A DNA stretch of 60,783 bases from Planctomycetota bacterium (GTDB lineage: Bacteria; Planctomycetota; UBA8108; JACQVS01): positions 1 to 60,783 of the forward strand of contig JANQLS010000144.1 in assembly GCA_028280485.1 (NCBI GenBank). Direction: 5' to 3'. A model generated the notes under the pieces. It ran no database searches and was not told where the DNA came from. It saw only the letters and a list, made by a program, of their open reading frames with translations. Of the stretch, positions 16,434-25,160 are shown in pieces. Position numbers and translations under genes: made by a program. The stretch's first letter is position 1; every line of letters starts with the position of its first letter.

Positions 16434-17582
16434 ATGAGGGCTGAAGTTCGCTCATTCCTACCAGTAGATTGGATGGAACTCTCTATATACTTGAAAGAGC
16501 ATTGGGGGGATCTTCCGATCCTGGATCGAAGCCTCTTTAATTGGCGCTTTACTGGCTTTGGAGAAGAGGCGCAAGCTCCCCGATTTGCCCCAAAAATACT
16601 CTGGTCTAATGGAGAGATCCTGGGTTTTTTAGGTACGATCCCGGGCCGTTATCAGGTTCAGATGGAAACGGCCCAAATCACGGATGGTGAGGCGATCACC
16701 TTACTCTTAGCCCATCCTCAAGCCTACCTCAAAGAATACGAAGAAGCGCTCTTAGTTGAAACAGAGCGCCGTCATCCCGTGACCATCTGCTTTCGAGCTA
16801 GCCGTGATTCGGCTGAAAATTGCATCGACCGTGGTTATTCAAGTTGCGGACGCCTCCTTCGCTACGTTGCTCCTATCGATGCCTCGGGTTACCAGGAATA
16901 CTGTGTGAGTACTCCTGAGTACGAGCAACTGGAAGCCTGGGCTCAAGTCGTCACCGATGATGATGAGCTCGCCCCATCGAATCCTGAACCCATCGCAATG
17001 GGGAAGCTATGGATGGAGAGCACTCTCCATGAAGATAAGTGGGTTATCCAGGGCCTCCATCGCAGTTCGAGATATTGGCAGTGGAGATATTTAGATCGGC
17101 CCGGTGGTGATTACTTATTCTTTGGAAATCCTCCTCACACTCCGGCCATCGTAGCTAAGGTTGAAGATGTTTTCGGCCGACCGGGAAAGATTTTAAGACT
17201 CTTGGAGATCATCCCTAAAAATCCACTCGCCTGGACGATTGAAACCGATGAAGAATTAGCGGCAGTCATTCGCCAAGCGGCTGTTTGGGCCCATCGGCAT
17301 CACGACTGTGTTGCCATGGATTACCACGTTTCATCGTCTTTATTGATGCCCACATTAGCTTGCGCCGGATTGAGAGAACAACCCTACCCCGTCGCGAGAA
17401 AGCCCTACTTAAGCTTAGCCGAAAACTTTAAACCCTTATTCTCACCTTCACCCGAATTGAATGCCTTTTGGAAAAGTCCTTCAGAGGTTTCGGACACGGT
17501 GAGTCATCGCTGGTGTTTCACCCGAGCTGAAGCCGATATGGATTTGACCACTTCGCTCGTCGACGAAATGCTTTCGGTTTAA
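16434..17582 (+). CDS. Double GNAT-like acyltransferase, putative
   Basis: A soluble protein of 382 residues. The N-terminal part, SLFNWRFTGFG, then ILGFLGTIPGRYQVQM and ICFRASRDSAENCIDRGYSSCGRLLRYV, is arranged like the acetyltransferase proteins that open with a W-x-F region and end a GNAT fold with an 'n-x-G-Y' segment. A second domain from about residue 200 (SSRYWQWRYLDRPGGDYLFF) repeats the layout. Tandem GNAT proteins often transfer acyl groups to sugars or peptides, but no substrate can be named. It is framed by a terminator-like hairpin upstream and a strong terminator at 17594, so it is probably transcribed alone. Confidence 0.5.
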   Translation: MRAEVRSFLPVDWMELSIYLKEHWGDLPILDRSLFNWRFTGFGEEAQAPRFAPKILWSNGEILGFLGTIPGRYQVQMETAQITDGEAITLLLAHPQAYLKEYEEALLVETERRHPVTICFRASRDSAENCIDRGYSSCGRLLRYVAPIDASGYQEYCVSTPEYEQLEAWAQVVTDDDELAPSNPEPIAMGKLWMESTLHEDKWVIQGLHRSSRYWQWRYLDRPGGDYLFFGNPPHTPAIVAKVEDVFGRPGKILRLLEIIPKNPLAWTIETDEELAAVIRQAAVWAHRHHDCVAMDYHVSSSLLMPTLACAGLREQPYPVARKPYLSLAENFKPLFSPSPELNAFWKSPSEVSDTVSHRWCFTRAEADMDLTTSLVDEMLSV

Positions 17583-17593
17583 ATGAACAAATA

Positions 17594-17624
17594 AAAAAGG
17601 GTCGCCAAAAGGCGACCCTTTTTT
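17594..17624. terminator. Bidirectional intrinsic terminator
   Basis: AAAAAGGGTCGCC pairs with GGCGACCCTTTTT around loop AAAA. It is placed between two convergent genes and serves both. Confidence 0.92.
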
Positions 17625-17660
17625 AATTCGTAAGGTAGGTGTTTTTTTGAGGTGAGTGAC

Positions 17661-18146
17661 TTAGCAAAGATCCTCAGAATCACTGTCTAACTCTTGTCCG
17701 CTCGGTTGCGACAAAACGATTTCTTTGGAATCGCTTGAAACACTGTCGTGCCAAACTTTCCTCACAGAGTCAAAGAAACGAAGAGCTAAACCACTCTCAT
17801 AATTATCTGAACCGAATAAGCCGAGAGCTCCCTTAAGGAGTTCTCTGAATGAACTGATCTCATCATTATCAGCTACGTCTAATTTAGCTAACTTCTGATA
17901 AAGAGTTTTAGCCCATAGCTGAGCGTTCTCTCCGAAGTATTCCTCGCCGAAGTCGACAGGAAGCGCATCTGGAACAGAAGTTTCTAAGGGCAAGCCTTCT
18001 TCGTTTTCGTAGATAAGTTCAATCTGAAGCTCATCTCCGGGCTGGATCTGCCCGTTGGTTAGCAACATAAATAACAGGGCATCGCGCTGCTCATCGCTTA
18101 AATCTTCGATAGCTTCGCGGGCTTTTTCGAATTTAAAATCTTCCAT
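17661..18146 (-). CDS. Hypothetical acidic protein
   Basis: A 161-residue, strongly acidic soluble protein without a signal peptide. It opens with MEDFKFEKAREAIEDLSDEQ, a helical segment, and ends in a run of Ser, Asp and Glu with Cys as the last residue. The middle has LPVDFGEEYFGENAQLWAKTLYQKL. No family is recognised. ATG 18146 has GAGGAT at good spacing and is preferred over a TTG two codons upstream. It is monocistronic between a terminator and a long gap. Confidence 0.6.
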   Translation of the reverse strand: MEDFKFEKAREAIEDLSDEQRDALLFMLLTNGQIQPGDELQIELIYENEEGLPLETSVPDALPVDFGEEYFGENAQLWAKTLYQKLAKLDVADNDEISSFRELLKGALGLFGSDNYESGLALRFFDSVRKVWHDSVSSDSKEIVLSQPSGQELDSDSEDLC

Positions 18147-18652
18147 GACCAAATCCTCGAGTAGAACTGTTTAAGTCTTTGTTGGTGAGTCTGGGTACTC
18201 GAAGTTTACTTTAAGCTCACTCCAACTGTTTGAGCCCTTTCCCCATGGGCACTATCTGGTATCGGGTGAAGAGTGAATTTGGATTGAGGAAAATTAAAAC
18301 AATCAGCTCGGATAGATTATCTGTTCAAATCATGTTCAGGAATTTCATAAACGGGCTATCCATTTTTTGTTAATTACTCGGATCATCGAAGGGCTAGGTG
18401 GGATAAAGTCTCATTTTCGGATTGTTATCAAAAAAATAAATTTTTAATGATCCCTAAATTATTATCAGTTAAAGCCGGCTTTGATTTTAAGTATTATTAA
18501 TAATGTTCCATGAACAAAAATAGCCTTCAGATTTGTGACGGATTGATGGCAAGTTTATGGAGGAATACACCCCAGTTCACCCCTGCGAATATAAGGTGTG
18601 CTTTTAGGTGCTGTTTTATAAAGAATTATCTTTTGAATAACTGAGCTTCCTG
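18147..18652. promoter_or_regulatory. Divergent intergenic region before the kinase gene
   Basis: These 506 bases separate the acidic-protein gene (minus) and the kinase gene (plus). The stretch from 18420 to 18520 is unusually AT-rich and full of A and T runs. No repeat, hairpin with T run, or small gene is evident; it presumably holds two promoters. Confidence 0.35.
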
Positions 18653-21600
18653 ATGGTTCAAAACTCTTCTGGTGAAAACAATAAAGGAAAAGCTGAAGAG
18701 CTTTTTGATGACTTCATCGAAAAGCATCAAGATGCGAATCCCGAAGTTTTTGAAGATGTTTGCCAGGATAATCCTGATTTAGAACCAGCGTTGAGAGCCT
18801 TACATTCTCTTTATCTCGATCAAGGGGATTTAGAGACTTCCTCCGAAATGGGAACACGCTCTGTCGGAGGTCCCCTGTCATTGGATGTTTCCCAGTTGGG
18901 GCAACTCTCTGATCGCTCCCCTTCTCTTCAAGATTTAGTTCCTGGTAAAGAGATTGGTCCTTACCGCTTGGAGAGACTTCTCGGTGAAGGCGGTTTTGGG
19001 CTTGTCTTTTTAGCTCAGCAACAACAACCGGTGAAGCGCCAGGTGGCACTTAAAGTCATCAAGGCGGGGATGGATACTCAAGAGGTGATTCGAAGGTTTG
19101 AAGCCGAACGACAAGCTTTGGCTTCGATGGACCACCCTAATATTTCAACCGTCTACGATTTTGGAGCTACGGATCGTGGGCGACCGTATTTCGTGATGGA
19201 ATACGTGACGGGGGAACCCATCCACAAATGGTGTGATAAAGCTCAGCTTTCGATCGATGAACGGATTCATTTATTTCTCCAGGTTTGTGACGCAATTCAA
19301 CACGCTCACCAGCGGGCCATCATTCACCGCGACATCAAACCATCAAACATTTTGATTCATGAAGTCGATGGAAAACCCATTCCCAAGGTGATCGATTTTG
19401 GAATTGCGAAAGCCACTGCCGATGAAGTGACCGGAGATTCGCAGTTCACTCAGGCGGGTCAGATTGTCGGAACTCCCGTCTACATGAGCCCGGAGCAAGC
19501 AGAAGGAGATCCGCAACGCATCGACGTTCGGACGGATGTTTACTCCCTAGGAGTTTTGTTCTACGAACTCCTCACGGGTTTACTGCCTTTAGACAAAGAG
19601 ACGTTTGCTAAAGCCAAGAACATCGCCGAAATTCAAAAACTCATCATCGAAAAAGAGCCCCTTCGCCCCAGTGTTAAGTGGAGCCAAAAGGCCAACCAGG
19701 ATGACCTTTCCGAAGAGTCGTTAAATCGTGGCATTTCTATCAATTCTCTTCCACGTAAGCTTCGAGGAGACTTAGATTGGATCACACTCAAAGCATTAGA
19801 AAAGGATCGTGATCGTCGTTACGGAAGTGTTCAGGAATTTGCCGATGACTTGAGGAGGCATCTGGAACACCGCCCGGTAAAAGCAGGCCCACCGAGTCAA
19901 ATCTATGTCCTCAAAAAGTATCTTCGGAAAAACCGCCTAGCGGTATCGATCGTGTTGGGGGCTTTGATTCTCGTTTTAGGTTTAATGGGAGTTCAGCGTT
20001 TAAATTCGATTCAAGATGCTCAAAATCTTGTCGAACTTGGGGATCAGAGTTTTAAGAATTACTACGAAAGTCAAAGTACTCTTGAGGAACTACAAGAGGA
20101 GTATCGTACGACTTCTAAAAAATTTGAACCCTGGCAACCCCCGTGGGAGCGTCCCGAAGAATTTGAAATTTTAGAACGCTTAGAAAAACGTGAAAGTGAG
20201 ATCAGTTCGTTTTATTCCAACGGGATTCGTTATTACAACCAAGCCATGGAAGTCGCTCCAACGGAATCACAGCCATGGGAGGAGGCAAGGAATCTTCTTG
20301 CGGACATCTACTTTAATGAAATGGTTGAAGTGATTGAGGGGCGAGGATTTGAAGTTCCTCCTGAGTTCTACCAAGATCGTATTCAGGATTTGGGGGTGCA
20401 CAAGTACGATTCTGAATTTAATGGATCAGGAAAGATTACTATTTCAGCTTCAGAGCCGAATGTGGATGTCTACGCCTTTAAGTATGAGCGAATCGACCAG
20501 CGTTTGATCCCTATTCCGATTCTTAATGCTTTGAATTTGGATAGAAAAAATATCGAATCCTATACCGGATTAGTCGTTGATAAAATTCATTACGATAATG
20601 GTAGGGTGTTTCAAGTTGGTGATGAACTACTTTCGGTTGCGGGTCACTCTATTCACACTCGAAGTGACTTAGCTAAGGCATTAAAAGGAAAGTTATTGAA
20701 TCAATCGATTCCTGTCCAAGTGATGAGATCGATCAATGGAAACCGAAAAGAAGTACAATTTTCATGGATTCCCTTTCCAGAACATTTGCCCGAGGAGTTA
20801 CAAGCTATTCATAAAATGAAAGATTGCCCTTATGAAGCAGGGCGCCTTGTTTACATTCAGCACCAATTGGGAATTAGTTTCCAAGGTTATCCGCTTTTTT
20901 TTAGAACTGCGAACATAGGGACACTGAACCATTCTCACGACACTTTAGAGCTTGAATTACCTCGGGGGAGCTACCTATTTTGCCTGAAAAAAGTAGGCTT
21001 TTCAGATTTACGCTACCCTGTAAGTATGCCTGCCAACAAAGGATTACATTTCTCATTCAGGATAAAAAAATCGAATCAAATTCCCGAGAACTTTGTCTAC
21101 ATCCCAAAGGGTCCAAGTGGCTTGGGGGGAGATAAAAAAGCCTTTCAACCTCTCGAGCGACAGCAGGTCGAAATCGGTGATTTTTACATCGGCAAATTCG
21201 AGATTACTGTGGGTGAATACTTAAGGTTTTTAAATTCAGAAGAGGTTTTAAAGAATACTACTTTAAAAGGAAGATGGACTGGATTTGAGAACTCTAAAAT
21301 AGATGATCCTATATTAATTGTCCCCGTTAACAGAATCGGTAGTCGTACGTTGTTGCTCCGGAATAAACTGGAAGATAAGTGGTCGCTCAATCTAGATAGG
21401 AATTGGAGGCTTGATTGGCCGATCATCGCGATTAATCGCAGGGCTTGCTACAGTTATATTGACTGGAGGAATCGAACAGAAAGTAAGGGCTGGAAGTATC
21501 GGCTACCCACTGATCAGGAATGGGAAAAGGCAGCACGAGGTTCCGATCGTAGAATTTATGTTTGGGGAAATCGCCTGAGTTGGACTTTTTGCTGGAACCC

Positions 21601-21886
21601 TTGGGCTTCATTTCAACGATTTATTGTACTTCCAGTAGGGACATATCCGATGGACGAAAGCATTTTCGGCGTGCGCGATATGGCGGGCTCCGCTTCAGAA
21701 TATACAGTAGGGCGGCCCGATCCTAATGATGAGTCTTACCATTCCTATCGGGGTGGAAGTTGGTTTGTAAATCAGGAGTTCTATTTCCGGGTAGCAACTC
21801 GAAATGGTTTAGGAATTAAAGGCTTCTATACTCATAGCGGATTTCGACTCGTCGCCGAACGCCAGCCCTCCTCAAGTGATGACTGA
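18653..21886 (+). CDS. Ser/Thr protein kinase with PDZ and FGE-like domains
   Basis: In the 1077 residues the kinase domain spans about 104-410. It has a glycine loop at GEGGFG (111-116), the ATP lysine in VALK (134), HRD (225-227), DFG (248-250) and a Ser-Pro-Glu version of APE (279-281), so it should be active. A membrane span follows near 425-445, then a coiled region, a PDZ domain (about 645-710, YTGLVVDKIHYDNG and VGDELLSVAGHSI) and a C-terminal formylglycine-generating-enzyme/sulfatase-modifying-factor fold (about 815-1070, FYIGKFEITVGEYLRFL, YRLPTDQEWEKAARG, YRGGSWF). The kinase is thus cytoplasmic, while the PDZ and FGE-like parts lie outside and may sense ligand. Such kinases are common in Planctomycetota. 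The next gene overlaps its stop codon. Confidence 0.92.
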   Translation: MVQNSSGENNKGKAEELFDDFIEKHQDANPEVFEDVCQDNPDLEPALRALHSLYLDQGDLETSSEMGTRSVGGPLSLDVSQLGQLSDRSPSLQDLVPGKEIGPYRLERLLGEGGFGLVFLAQQQQPVKRQVALKVIKAGMDTQEVIRRFEAERQALASMDHPNISTVYDFGATDRGRPYFVMEYVTGEPIHKWCDKAQLSIDERIHLFLQVCDAIQHAHQRAIIHRDIKPSNILIHEVDGKPIPKVIDFGIAKATADEVTGDSQFTQAGQIVGTPVYMSPEQAEGDPQRIDVRTDVYSLGVLFYELLTGLLPLDKETFAKAKNIAEIQKLIIEKEPLRPSVKWSQKANQDDLSEESLNRGISINSLPRKLRGDLDWITLKALEKDRDRRYGSVQEFADDLRRHLEHRPVKAGPPSQIYVLKKYLRKNRLAVSIVLGALILVLGLMGVQRLNSIQDAQNLVELGDQSFKNYYESQSTLEELQEEYRTTSKKFEPWQPPWERPEEFEILERLEKRESEISSFYSNGIRYYNQAMEVAPTESQPWEEARNLLADIYFNEMVEVIEGRGFEVPPEFYQDRIQDLGVHKYDSEFNGSGKITISASEPNVDVYAFKYERIDQRLIPIPILNALNLDRKNIESYTGLVVDKIHYDNGRVFQVGDELLSVAGHSIHTRSDLAKALKGKLLNQSIPVQVMRSINGNRKEVQFSWIPFPEHLPEELQAIHKMKDCPYEAGRLVYIQHQLGISFQGYPLFFRTANIGTLNHSHDTLELELPRGSYLFCLKKVGFSDLRYPVSMPANKGLHFSFRIKKSNQIPENFVYIPKGPSGLGGDKKAFQPLERQQVEIGDFYIGKFEITVGEYLRFLNSEEVLKNTTLKGRWTGFENSKIDDPILIVPVNRIGSRTLLLRNKLEDKWSLNLDRNWRLDWPIIAINRRACYSYIDWRNRTESKGWKYRLPTDQEWEKAARGSDRRIYVWGNRLSWTFCWNPWASFQRFIVLPVGTYPMDESIFGVRDMAGSASEYTVGRPDPNDESYHSYRGGSWFVNQEFYFRVATRNGLGIKGFYTHSGFRLVAERQPSSSDD

Positions 21887-22364
21887 GAATCCGATCAAAT
21901 CTTATTCCTACCAAAAGAGCACTTCCTCGTTGATTACTTTAGTGATTCAACTGTTTCTGGTGAATTTTGCGATTGGCTTGCTCCTGATTTCGAAACAAGA
22001 CGCTTCGAAAATTTTCAGTACAAATATATCCGCCTTAAAATTATCGGGCTTCGATTTGATTCAGATCGGCTTGATGTTGGCTTTATCTCTTTGGTTAGGA
22101 ATGAATACGGTCTCGTTGGTTAAGAATTTTCTTTCACCATCCTATTTAGAGATCACTCAAGACCGCATTCATCTTCCTGAGCGATTCTTCTACTTAAAGG
22201 AATCGAGTTTCTCTTTAAATGAAATCGATAAATGTGAGCTTCGGAAAAATTATATTTCGATTTCAATTTCAGATAAAAATTACAGGCTCCACTCCAAGTA
22301 TTTTAAAGATGTGAATCAATTTAAAGAGGCGTTTGAATATCTAAAAACGAACGCCACGCCGTAG
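21879..22364 (+). CDS. Hypothetical two-span membrane protein coupled to the kinase
   Basis: The product (about 161 residues) has two hydrophobic spans, about residues 18-40 (LITLVIQLFLVNFAIGLLLI) and 65-88 (LIQIGLMLALSLWLGMNTV), and then a C-terminal cytosolic domain resembling small PH-like folds (YLEITQDRIHLPERFFYLKESSF). Its ATG 21879 lies inside the last codons of the kinase gene (ATGACTGA overlap), which suggests translational coupling and a shared role in kinase signalling. No family name is certain. GTG 21876 is an alternative start. Confidence 0.65.
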   Translation: MTENPIKSYSYQKSTSSLITLVIQLFLVNFAIGLLLISKQDASKIFSTNISALKLSGFDLIQIGLMLALSLWLGMNTVSLVKNFLSPSYLEITQDRIHLPERFFYLKESSFSLNEIDKCELRKNYISISISDKNYRLHSKYFKDVNQFKEAFEYLKTNATP

Positions 22365-22384
22365 GGGCGTCCCTGATACGTTAA

Positions 22385-22513
22385 TTTTGTAGCCGAATTT
22401 GTAAAAATTTGGCCAGCTAACGTATCCAGCCAAACCGCCTGTAGGGGCGTCCCTTGCGGGCGCCCGATTCCAAGGCACATGCGAACAATTTAATTGGATG
22501 ACGTCGATCAAGG
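22385..22513. repeat. Direct repeat A flanking the S9 peptidase gene
   Basis: This repeat shares its order of blocks with 24841-24970: a hairpin near TTTGTAGCC, then CTGTAGGGGCGTCCC with TTGCGGGCGCCCG, then GGCACATGCGAAC and GGATGACGTCGATC. From 22439 to 22513 the two copies are nearly identical. The GGGGCGTCCC/GGGCGCCC part folds on itself. It is followed by a GGGCTGG/CCAGCCC stem (22518-22538). Confidence 0.8.
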
Positions 22514-22561
22514 AAAAGGGCTGGCACAAGACCAGCCCTACAGTTGAGATTGGCTACATCC

Positions 22562-24832
22562 TCACTTAGACCGCGGCTCCACACCCAACAAATGTCGAAC
22601 GAAATAATCTCTTCTTCTTCGATTGCCGTATTTCCCTCCCGTGCCGTGGCCACCGCCGGGAACGAAGAGTAGGTCGAAATCCTTGTCGGCTTTGATGAGG
22701 GCGTTCACGACTTGGAGAGTTGAAGCGGGGTCGACGTTGGTATCCATTTCACCCACCATTAAAAAGAGCTTACCTTTCAATTTGTGGGCTTGAGTGACAT
22801 TCGATTGTTCTTCGTAGTGAGGGCCAATCGGCCAACCCATCCATTGTTCATTCCACCAGATTTTATCCATTCGATTGTCGTGGCAACCACAATCGGATAC
22901 GGCGACCTTGTAAAAATCACCGAAGGCCAATAAGGCTCTTGTCGAGCTTTGCCCTCCGGCAGAGCCACCGTAGATCCCTACTCGCTTGAGATCCATGTAG
23001 GGATATTTCTTTTGCGCAGCTTGCATCCATAAGATGCGATCAGGGAAGCCGGAATCACCTAAGTTTTTCCAACAGATGTTATGGAAGGCTTTCGAGCGAT
23101 TCGAAGTTCCCATGCCATCGATTTGAACCAAGATAAATCCAAGTTCAGCCATGGCCTGAGCAGAATAATAACTGCTGAATGATTTCGGTACAAACGAACC
23201 ATGGGGCCCGGCGTAAATCTTTTCGATAACGGGATACTTCTTTTTTGGATCGAAGTTGGTAGGCCGAAAAATAACGCCATAGATATCCGTTTTGCCATCT
23301 CTTCCTTTTGTGACAAAGCGTTCAGGAGTTTTCCAACCAGTAGCGACTAATCTAGAGAGATCACCACGCTCTAATTCTACGACTAAGGATCCATCCGAAA
23401 CTTTACGCAGCTCGACGACTGGAGCCATATCCACTCGCGAATAAGTATCGACGATGAATTTTCGATCAGGAGAATACCGGATGGAGTGAGTGCCATTTCC
23501 ACGAGTGAGGATCGTCATTTCGCTACCATCGAAATTTACTCGGCAATAATGAATGTAGTAGGGATCCTGTTCAGGAAAAAGCCCACTGGCTCTGAACCAA
23601 ATTTGTCGCTTTTCTTCATCGATACGTTCGATTCCTCGAACGACCCATTCCCCCTTGGTGATTTGGTTCTTAACCGAACCTGTTCTCTTGTCGTAAAGAT
23701 AAAGGTGATTCCAACCATCTCGTTCTGACAGCCAAATGAGTTCGTTGGAGTCCTCCAAGTAGCGAACGTACAATTTATGAGAATAGTCAATAAAAGTTTT
23801 GCTCTCTTCATTGATGACGAGACCTGTTTCACCCGTATCGGAATCGATTCCGACGATTCTTACTACTTGATGACCCCTTTGGTTATAGAGCAAGGTGAAT
23901 CGTTTAGAGTCAGCCTCCCAACGAAAGTGTCGAGTGTGATAAGGATTTGAAAACAAGTCGGTTTTTACGGGGATCTCTTGGAGAGTCTCTAAATTAAACA
24001 AATGAGGGAACGTTTGAGCGACGCGATCTCCTGGCTTCAGGTATTGGCGTTTATGGAGTTTGGGTTGAACCTGATCTTTTGGAGAACTCTCGATATAGTA
24101 AACGAGGTGCTCTTGTTCCTTCCTCGTTTTCAAAACCATTAACCGTTTGGAGTCGGGGGAAAAGAGAAATCTTCCCGAGTAGTAATGTTCCTCAGATCCA
24201 TCTTGAGTCAGTTGAGTTTCCTCATCCGTTTCGAGGTTTTTGATGAAGACGTTGTGGTTTTTAATAGAAGCTTTCCACTTCTTATTCTTAGATTCACTTG
24301 AATAGCTTCCAAAGCGCCCCCAGTAATTACTTCCTGATCCTCTTCGTCGCCGCGAATCTCGGTTGGATCTCGGTCGTTCAACTTTGTCGACTTCTGAGAT
24401 CGAGTAAGAATCTAATTGAAGCTTCCAACCTTTTCCAAACGCATTGAATTGAAGAGCTTTACCTAATTCAACCTTAAGGTAATCGAAGGGGAGTTTGTCA
24501 GCTTGTACGGCTTGACCCGAAGCTTTGTGAAGAGCTTCCGCTAGTTTCTTGGAATCGAACAAGGGAGTCCGTGTACCCTTTTCGGGGCGAACTAAAATGA
24601 ATTCGCTTTTGTCTTCAGGAAGGCGGACTCGGTACCAAAAATCATTGCCCTCATCATCGATCCAATTGGCACGTACTTCCGAGCGAAACACTTTTCCTGA
24701 CGTTGAGGAGCGTAAGTTGTTAGCTCGTTCGTAGTCGGCTTTCGTTCCCTGGGCGTAGATGCTCGGATGAGTTGAAGCTACTAATACTAAAGTGACAATA
24801 GTTTGCAAAAGTACAGATTGTGTGAACATCAT
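22562..24832 (-). CDS. Secreted S9B dipeptidyl-peptidase-IV-like peptidase
   Basis: A 756-residue prolyl-oligopeptidase-family enzyme. A signal peptide (about 1-27) precedes an N-terminal beta-propeller (DPPIV_N type, about 60-500) and an alpha/beta-hydrolase domain. The catalytic triad is visible: Ser624 in YGGSAGGQ, Asp697 in GEMDTNVD and His729 in GGGHGTGG. Such enzymes remove dipeptides, often Xaa-Pro, from peptide N-termini in the periplasm or on the surface and help peptide use. The Glu loop in the propeller was not resolved by eye. It is a single gene flanked by direct repeats at 22385 and 24841, so it may be a discrete cassette. Confidence 0.92.
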   Translation of the reverse strand: MMFTQSVLLQTIVTLVLVASTHPSIYAQGTKADYERANNLRSSTSGKVFRSEVRANWIDDEGNDFWYRVRLPEDKSEFILVRPEKGTRTPLFDSKKLAEALHKASGQAVQADKLPFDYLKVELGKALQFNAFGKGWKLQLDSYSISEVDKVERPRSNRDSRRRRGSGSNYWGRFGSYSSESKNKKWKASIKNHNVFIKNLETDEETQLTQDGSEEHYYSGRFLFSPDSKRLMVLKTRKEQEHLVYYIESSPKDQVQPKLHKRQYLKPGDRVAQTFPHLFNLETLQEIPVKTDLFSNPYHTRHFRWEADSKRFTLLYNQRGHQVVRIVGIDSDTGETGLVINEESKTFIDYSHKLYVRYLEDSNELIWLSERDGWNHLYLYDKRTGSVKNQITKGEWVVRGIERIDEEKRQIWFRASGLFPEQDPYYIHYCRVNFDGSEMTILTRGNGTHSIRYSPDRKFIVDTYSRVDMAPVVELRKVSDGSLVVELERGDLSRLVATGWKTPERFVTKGRDGKTDIYGVIFRPTNFDPKKKYPVIEKIYAGPHGSFVPKSFSSYYSAQAMAELGFILVQIDGMGTSNRSKAFHNICWKNLGDSGFPDRILWMQAAQKKYPYMDLKRVGIYGGSAGGQSSTRALLAFGDFYKVAVSDCGCHDNRMDKIWWNEQWMGWPIGPHYEEQSNVTQAHKLKGKLFLMVGEMDTNVDPASTLQVVNALIKADKDFDLLFVPGGGHGTGGKYGNRRRRDYFVRHLLGVEPRSK

Positions 24833-24840
24833 ACATTTAA

Positions 24841-24970
24841 GTTTGTAGCCAAATTCGCCAGAATTTGGGGTGGTTGAATTTTAAAGCGATTTCACCTGTA
24901 GGGGCGTCCCTTGCGGGCGCCCGATTCCACGGCACATGCGAACATTTAATAGGATGACGTCGATCCAAGA
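24841..24970. repeat. Direct repeat B flanking the S9 peptidase gene
   Basis: This is the second copy of the repeat at 22385-22513. Its first hairpin reads CCAAATTC with GAATTTGG, whereas copy A has CCGAATTT with AAATTTGG, so the stem stays paired with one paired change. The two copies enclose one gene of 2.3 kb. It is followed by GGGCAGGCC... and CTTGCCCCTACA, a longer imperfect inverted end. Confidence 0.8.
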
Positions 24971-25090
24971 ATTGGGCAGGCCATATCTTGGCGTTTGCCA
25001 TTTACGGGCCTTGCCCCTACAAGCTGGCATTTCAATTGTAGCGCGATCCCAAATCGGGTTATAGACCCAAAGAGCTATAAAATACCAAAA

Positions 25091-25129
25091 AGAAAGCCCC
25101 CGAAGCTCAGCGAGCTTCGGGGGCTTTCT
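25091..25129. terminator. Strong terminator after the LamG gene
   Basis: An 18 bp perfect stem (25091-25108 with 25112-25129) contains GCCCCCGAAGC. It is flanked by A and T tracts, so it works on the minus strand for the LamG gene. Confidence 0.92.
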
Positions 25130-25160
25130 TAATTGAATGTGATTTTAATAACTGAAAGTA

